Source: Glebionis coronaria (lineage: Eukaryota > Streptophyta > Magnoliopsida > Asterales > Asteraceae). Taken from it: 64,000 nucleotides of DNA. Numbering within the stretch: position 1 is the stretch's first letter; each line of letters begins with the position of its first letter. Where the stretch lies: positions 616,976,580 through 617,040,579 of the forward strand of contig CM046877.1 in NCBI GenBank assembly GCA_025667525.1, in the 5' to 3' direction. The position numbers were made by a program, and so were the translations under genes. Below the pieces are notes generated by a model. That model was not told the DNA's origin. It did no database searches and saw only the letters and a program-made list of their open reading frames with translations. Of the stretch, positions 58,601 to 64,000 are shown piece after piece.

Positions 58601-60385
58601 GGTTCAATGTATTAGATAAGGTTCAATATTAAAGGTTCAATATATTAGATAGGGTTCAACATTAGTGGTTTATTGTATTAGATATGGTTCAACATTAGAG
58701 GTTCAATGTATTAGATAGGGTTCAACATTAGAGGTTCATTGTATTAGATAGGGTTCAACATTAGAGGTTCAATGTATTAGATAGGGTTCAACATTAGAGG
58801 TTCAATGTATTAGATAGAGTTCAACATTAGAGGTTCAATGTATTAGATAGGGTTCAACATTAGAGGTTCATTGTATTAGATAGGGTTCAACATTAGAGGT
58901 TCAATGTATTAGATAGGGTTCAACATTAGAGGTTCAATGTATTAGATATGGTTCAACATTAGAGGTTCATTATATTAGATAGGGTTCAACATTAGAGGTT
59001 CAACATATTAGATAGGGTTCAACATTAGAGGTTCAACATATTAGATAGGGTTCAATATTATTGGTTCAATGTATTAGATAGGGTTCAACATTAGATGTTC
59101 AATGTATTAGATAGGGTTCAACATTAGAGATTCAATGTATTAGATAGGGTTCAATATTAGAGGTTCATTGTATCAGATAGGGTTCAACATTAGAGGTTCA
59201 TTGTATTAGATAGGGTTCAACATTAGTGGTTCAATGTATTAGATAGGGTTCAACATTAGATGTTCAATGTATTAGATAGAGTTCAACATTAGAGATTCAA
59301 TGTATTAGATAGGGTTCAACATTAGAGGTTCATTGTATTAGATAGGGTTCAACATTAGAGGTTCAATGTATTAGATAAGGTTCAACATTAATGGTTCAAT
59401 GTATTAGATAGGGTTCAACATTAGAGGTTCAATGTATTAGATAGGGTTCAACATTAGAGGTTCAATGTATTAGATAGGGTTCAACATTAGAGGTTCATTG
59501 TATTAGATAGGGTTCAACATTAGAGGTTCAATGTATTAGATAGGGTTCAACATTAGAGGTTCAATGTATTAGATAGGGTTCAACATTAGAGGTTCATTGT
59601 ATTAGATAGGGTTCAACATTAGAGGTTCAATGTATTAAATAGGGTTCAATATTAGAGGTTCAATGTATTAGATAGGGTTCAACATTAGAGGTTCATTATA
59701 TTAGATAGGGTTCAACATTAGAGGTTCAATGTATTAGGTAGGGTTCAACATTAGAGGTTTATTCTATTAGATACGATTCAATATTAGAGGTTCATTGTAT
59801 TAGATAGGGTTCAACATTAGAGGTTCAATGTATTAGATAGGGTTCAACATTGAAGGTTCAATGTATTAGATAGGGTTTAACATTAGAGGTTGTTCAATGT
59901 ATTAGATAGGGTTTAACATTAGAGGTTCAACTTATTAGATAGGGTTCAACATTAGAGGTTCATTGTATTAGATAGAGTTCAACATTAGAGGTTCATTGTA
60001 TTAGATAGGGTTCAACATTAGAGGTTCAATGTATTAGATAGGGTTCAACATTAGAGGTTCAATGTATTAGATATGGTTCAACATTAGAGGTTCATTGTAT
60101 TAGATAGGGTTCAACATTAGAGATTCAATGTATTAGATAGGGTTTAACATTAGAGGTTTATTGTATTAGATAGGGTTCAACATTAGAAGTTCATTGTATT
60201 AGATAAGGTTCAACATTAGAGGTTGAATGTATTCGATAGGGTTCAACATTAGATGTTCAATGTATTAGATAGGGTTCAACATTAGAGTTTTAATGTATTA
60301 GATATGGTTCAACATTATAGGTTCAATGTATTAGATAAGGTTCAACATTAGAGGTTCAATGTATTAGATAGGGTTCAATGATTGT
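52650..60385 (+). repeat. 33-base satellite, array 3 (about 234 units) with higher-order repeats
   Basis: About 7.7 kb of the 33-base unit. A rare variant with three extra bases (GAGGTTGTTCAATG) recurs at about 57041, 58431 and 59885, spaced 1,389 and 1,455 bases, i.e. 42 and 44 units plus 3. The neighbouring variants (GATACGATTCAATATTAG before it, CAACTTATTAG after it) recur with it, so blocks of 42-44 units have been duplicated as wholes. The array ends abruptly at 60385. Confidence 0.93.
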
Positions 60386-60639
60386 AGAGGTTTTACTACC
60401 CTTTAGGAAAAGAGCGTAAATAGCGGTAAGTATCGACGAGTGATTTAGGAAAACCACAAGTAATGACCCACAATCAAATAAAATGAGAGAAAGATTCGTT
60501 TCCCAAGGAGGTATATGTGTTGTGAATTAACTTGTATTTCTTTGAGATTAATATTGATGAGATGGAATGACGGTTTCGTGAAAATTACACTATGACGTAA
60601 AAACGTAAACGTAAAGCCGTAGAAAAACACAAAAATTAA

Positions 60640-61560
60640 AAATTAAGCTAAAGCCAAAAACAAAATCAAGAAAAGATTAAAAAGGCTAAAACAAGTCTAA
60701 AATAATATAAATAAAGTTAAAAATCCAACAAAGATATTTTAAAAGCTTTTATTAATTAAATAATTAATTTTAAATGCTAATTAAAGCCCTAAAATCAATT
60801 ACAACTAATAAAATATTCCAAAATATGATTTTATTGAAAAATTACTTAACTTATATTATTATGAGACCAAAAAGTATTTTTCTAAAAATTAAAACCTATT
60901 AAAACTATTTTTAAAACTCTAAAAATGATTAAAACCTAATTAAACTTAAAATAATTATAAAAATAAATCTAAAAGTTATAAAAATATTCTAAAAATGGAA
61001 ATAGTCCTAATTAATGACAAAGAACCTAGGAAAAATGAAAAAGAAAGAAAAATAAAATTTTGAAAAATTAATATTAAAATAATATTAAAATATTGCTAAA
61101 AATAAAAAGTTACTAAAATTTAAAATAAAAAATTTCTAAAAATTCTAAATAATATAATTAAGAGAAAAACACAAATTAGAAGTCCTAAACCTTTTTTAAT
61201 AATTTTATAAAAATCTTTAAAGTTTATAAAAAACCTTAAAATATTATAAAATTAAAAATAAAAGTTTATAACACCAAAACTATATGAAAACCTCAAAAAT
61301 ATATTTTAAAACCTAAAAATTATTTTTCCTAAAAATTAAAACTATTTTTGGTATTTTTTATTGCTTTTATAAAAAACGTCTATTAATTAATTCCTATAAA
61401 ATAATAAAATAAGAGGAAAAATATAAAATTGGCCTAGAAAAATCCCTAATGCAAATATTATCTTAAGAAAAATGCAAGACACCAAAAACGCTTATAGAAT
61501 AAGCTCAAAATCAAGGGAAAAAGCTACGGCTTTTTAAAAGCTTATCAAATGAAAAACATG
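60640..61560. other. Very AT-rich non-coding stretch
   Basis: Dominated by CTAAAAATTA, AATATTAAAAT and AAAACCT strings; irregular, with no clear tandem period. No gene. Confidence 0.6.
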
Positions 61561-61597
61561 TTAAGTAAAGTTTAAAACCAAACTCACCAGTCAAAGT

Positions 61598-61700
61598 CCC
61601 TAGGGCGCAGTTGGTTAAGTTGTTGGTGTGTTGAACGGCAGGTCGTGGGTTCGAGGCTGATAACCCCCTTTTTATCACTTTTTTATTTTTTTTGCTTTTT
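61598..61700 (+). mobile_element. tRNA-derived SINE or tRNA-like fragment
   Basis: GGGCGCAGTTGGTTAAG (61603-61619) fits a Pol III A box and the D-arm region of tRNA-Met-like sequences. GGGTTCGAGGCTG (61647-61659) fits a B box. Spacing is about 45 bases. A run of T (CCCCCTTTTTATC, then T-rich) follows directly. A full cloverleaf cannot be drawn (no proper acceptor stem), so it is not a functional tRNA gene. Both ends are approximate. Confidence 0.6.
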
Positions 61701-62599
61701 AAACTTTTCCAAACCAATACGGACCTCTAATGACTTGTAAACTTAACTCCAATTCACTTTTAATAGCTAGATTAACAAGACTTGAGGTAAAAAAAAACGT
61801 GGACAGATTCCAAATGAACACAAGCTTATGCTTATGTGTCTTTGCTTTTGATTCAGCCAAGAGGGCTTGACTGTGCTTACTTTGGTGTTGTTATTGGACA
61901 ATATGGGCACCCTTGTGCTCATAGAAGCACAAGGAGTCAATAAAATCAAGTAATGAACAACTAGCACACCAAAAATCAAAGTCCAAAGCATAATCTGGCC
62001 ATGTCAAGTTGCTGTAACAAATAAGGCAGGTCTGTGGGCTTATCAGTTGATTACTTGCTATCTATTGAACTTCAAGCACTCAAATTTTGCACTATGACTC
62101 ACCAAATATCACACTAGCAATAACCACAACAAAATACCCCTATCACTCACAGATTTTCAGAGATCTAATTCCAAAAATCACATAAAAAATGAGCATATAG
62201 AGATGTGCAGATTTTCAACACTCTTTTTATCTTTTAAACACTTCAACTTGCTCACAACCTTTCCCAAACCAAATTACTAACCTATTAACACCTAACTCAA
62301 CCTACACCAAGTTGTCTAACACCTTTTAAAAACACTAACTGAATCTAGTGTCCTGCTAAACCCTATAGCCAAACACCCGTTTAATATCTTTAAACCAAAA
62401 TTAACATACCAACATGCTTACAAAAGCTACCAAATTGATTCCAAGTGCATCTAACATGTAAACATACACACTAGAACACAAATCATGCAATTTAAACACA
62501 CTTAATCACCAAATCACTTAAGATCATACCAACTAGCTATTTTCTGAGATTAAAAGGGAAATAAGAGAAATACCTTAGGGCTTTAACTTCCTAAGCCCT

Positions 62600-63560
62600 A
62601 GAGACAGCTTTGTCTCCTCCTTCCCAACTCGGGTTGGGGCTGAAACACAAATCAACAATCTCTTCTTCACCTGTTTTAACAAAATCAAAGAAAAATACAC
62701 AAGAATACAACCAATATATCTTTCTGTTTTCTTTCTTTCTTTTTAAAACACTTACCAAATCTTTTCAAACTTCCAAAACACGTTTTAATTTCCTAATATC
62801 TCTAACAAATTACACTTCTTAACATCAAACACCTGTGAAACAATTCCTTCCAAAAAAAATCTTAGATTTTCAAAAACCTTTTGAAAAATTTTGAAACCCA
62901 AAATCTTTCACCAAATAAACTTGGAACTCAGTTTTTCTCACAAACAAACACCAACTTTAACAGAACATAAAAAGGAATTAAATGCTTTTTTAAACAAAAA
63001 CAACTTTTATTTCAAATTAAAAGGAATTACAAGATTTAATGAGAAAAACTGGAACAAAGGGCTTCACACAACCTGTGAGCTCCTTTTATAATGCCTAAAG
63101 AACAATCTAGAATGAAGAAAACCTAACCCTAATCCTAAGAAAATCCCACAAATACCCTTTACACGTTTTTGGGGTTTTCTGTCCAAATTTGATCTTGGCC
63201 CTTGGATTTTGCGTTGGGAGGAAGCTAATGATCTTGGACGTTGATTTAAGCCACGTATCAAGCCTTGGAGCCCAAGGAGAAAGGTGATTGGTGGATTGGG
63301 GAAAAGGGGTTGGGGTCCACAGTGGTGGGATTGGGGATATTATGCGTGGGAAGGTATTTGGTACGTGTGAATTAAACGTGTGTACGTTTAATTGGGTTTT
63401 ACCCAAGCAAAAGTGAAAGTGAAACCTGGGTTGTAAAAAGATAAACAGTAAACGTTTTTGATCCTAAAAAGGGGGAACAGAATGTGTTAGGCGCCTTTTA
63501 ATTTTAAATGTTTCAAAACTGGCACTTTGGGTCCTTGGCTTTTGTTATTTTTGGCATATG
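62600..63560 (-). repeat. Diverged promoter-bearing repeat, minus-strand copy
   Basis: The reverse complement matches 1-1100 block by block: GTGCCAGTTTTGAAACATTT near 63520, GGATCAAAAACG near 63455, CCAAGGCTTGATACGTGG near 63265, TATAAAAGGAGCTCACA near 63080, CCCTTTGTTCCAGTTTTTC near 63055, TTGTAATTCCTTTT near 63030 and AAGTTGGTGTTTG near 62955. The two copies form an inverted pair spanning most of the window. An exon-like run ends with CCTAAGGTATTTC near 62570, resembling a splice donor, in the place where the other copy has GCAGGTATAAC (about 1041). Confidence 0.6.
63081..63090 (-). promoter_or_regulatory. TATA box of the minus-strand promoter repeat
   Basis: TATAAAAGGA on the minus strand, about 25 bases before the CCCTTTGTTCCAGT block, exactly as at 520-550 on the plus strand. 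Confidence 0.5.
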
Positions 63561-64000
63561 AAGTCTTAATGCCCTAAAACGTATTATCCTTTGCAATTAA
63601 GTTTCCAACTTTTGCATTTTTGGCACAAACTTTCCACAAAAAGGTTTTAAGGATCATTTTTGTCATTTGGTGATAATTCAAGGGCTGTTTTTGGACTATT
63701 TGATCTTCAAAGGACTTCCTTGCATCTTAATCTTCATGAGGGACCATTCTTGGCAATTTTGAATTGTTGAGGGACTAAACTTGCCATTTCTTCAAAGTTG
63801 AAGGACCTTTTTGCAATTTTGACAAACTTAAGGGACCAAACTTGTAATTATTAATATACAAGGGTTTTAAGTGTCATTTCTTCATTCATTGAGGATCAAT
63901 CTTGTTTTGTCTTCAAGTCTTCAAGGGTATTTGATGAAAATTCCATGATTAGGGCCCGGTTCATTGTACGGCTTCGTTTCTCGTGTCCGTTTTTCCTTGT

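Larger units (their letters stand above)
50977..60385 (+). mobile_element. CACTA-2 cassette 3, ending in the largest array
   Basis: Repeats the cassette 2 order: E2F-like site 50990-50999, CA run, GRF gene (broken), GGT-rich tract, four palindromes (about 51933-52203), AT block, array 3. The right side is cut by TGTAGAGG... at 60386, so the true right end of CACTA-2 is not seen. Confidence 0.85.
60386..64000 (-). mobile_element. Retroelement-like insertion cutting array 3 (right end outside window)
   Basis: The array stops mid-unit and is followed by TGTAGAGGTTTTACTACCC, which on the minus strand ends in CTACA, an LTR-style TG...CA boundary. 60600-61550 is very AT-rich. A conserved promoter with TATAAAAGGA at 63081-63090 faces left. 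The block 62600-63560 matches the window start in inverted orientation. No protein domain was found. LTR identity is inferred from the boundary and the promoter only. Confidence 0.45.

Noticed and set aside
45084..60385. Direct repeats at regular spacing that could suggest a CRISPR array
   Set aside because: The 33-base unit is continuous with no unique spacers, lies in a plant CACTA remnant and has no cas genes.
61598..61680. Functional tRNA gene
   Set aside because: The box motifs fit, but there is no acceptor stem and the anticodon arm cannot be folded.
60445..63406. Several frames of 60-100 codons on both strands
   Set aside because: AT-rich or repeat-derived; none matches a known family and they disagree with the promoter direction.

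Overview
This is intergenic DNA from a large, repeat-rich plant nuclear genome. It holds GT-AG introns, an F-box gene with an FBA-type tail, and CACTA, Harbinger, hAT, Mutator and Helitron transposons. It also holds LTR retroelements with an initiator-tRNA-Met primer site, and a tRNA-derived SINE. A eudicot is clear. Asteraceae is my best guess from the style of the F-box, reverse-transcriptase-like and Ulp1-like sequences, but that is inference. Only one ordinary host gene looks intact: a four-exon F-box gene at 5932-8404.

Layout. 1-4745: a diverged promoter-bearing repeat, then a minus-strand LTR with its tRNA-Met primer site. 4746-8404: duplicated upstream DNA and the F-box gene, with a Tourist MITE in intron 1. 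8913-13909: a 5.0 kb PIF/Harbinger element flanked by TAA, with a DDE transposase, a MYB-like partner, an (AT)60 intron tract and a captured piece of an anthranilate phosphoribosyltransferase gene. 13910-17579: old non-autonomous elements. 17580-24780: a complete-ended CACTA element (CACTA-1) flanked by ACA. 25076-27151: a Helitron. 27152-36256: MITEs and a three-level nest in which a foldback Mutator element sits in a hAT element inside a CACTA end; matching 9-bp and 8-bp target duplications support the inner two. A reverse-transcriptase-like pseudogene follows. 36999-40620: a decayed DUF1985/Ulp1-like gene cut by an LTR that begins at 40677. 42680-60385: a second, rearranged CACTA family (CACTA-2) dominated by a 33-bp satellite. 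60386-64000: AT-rich retroelement-like sequence with a SINE and an inverted, diverged copy of the repeat at the window start.

The most interesting system is shared by CACTA-1 and CACTA-2. Each carries (i) long perfect palindromes as repeated subterminal motifs, whose arms differ between the families in a compensated way; (ii) a small accessory gene for a GRF-type zinc finger protein; (iii) E2F-like TTTTCCCGCC sites about 125 bp upstream of its ATG; and (iv) a tandem repeat upstream of that gene built on a common core. In CACTA-1 the repeat is a short array of about 41-bp units. In CACTA-2 it has grown into three arrays of a 33-bp unit totalling about 12 kb (about 360 units by length), with the zinc finger cassette duplicated between arrays. 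This looks like a transposon accessory module turning into a satellite.
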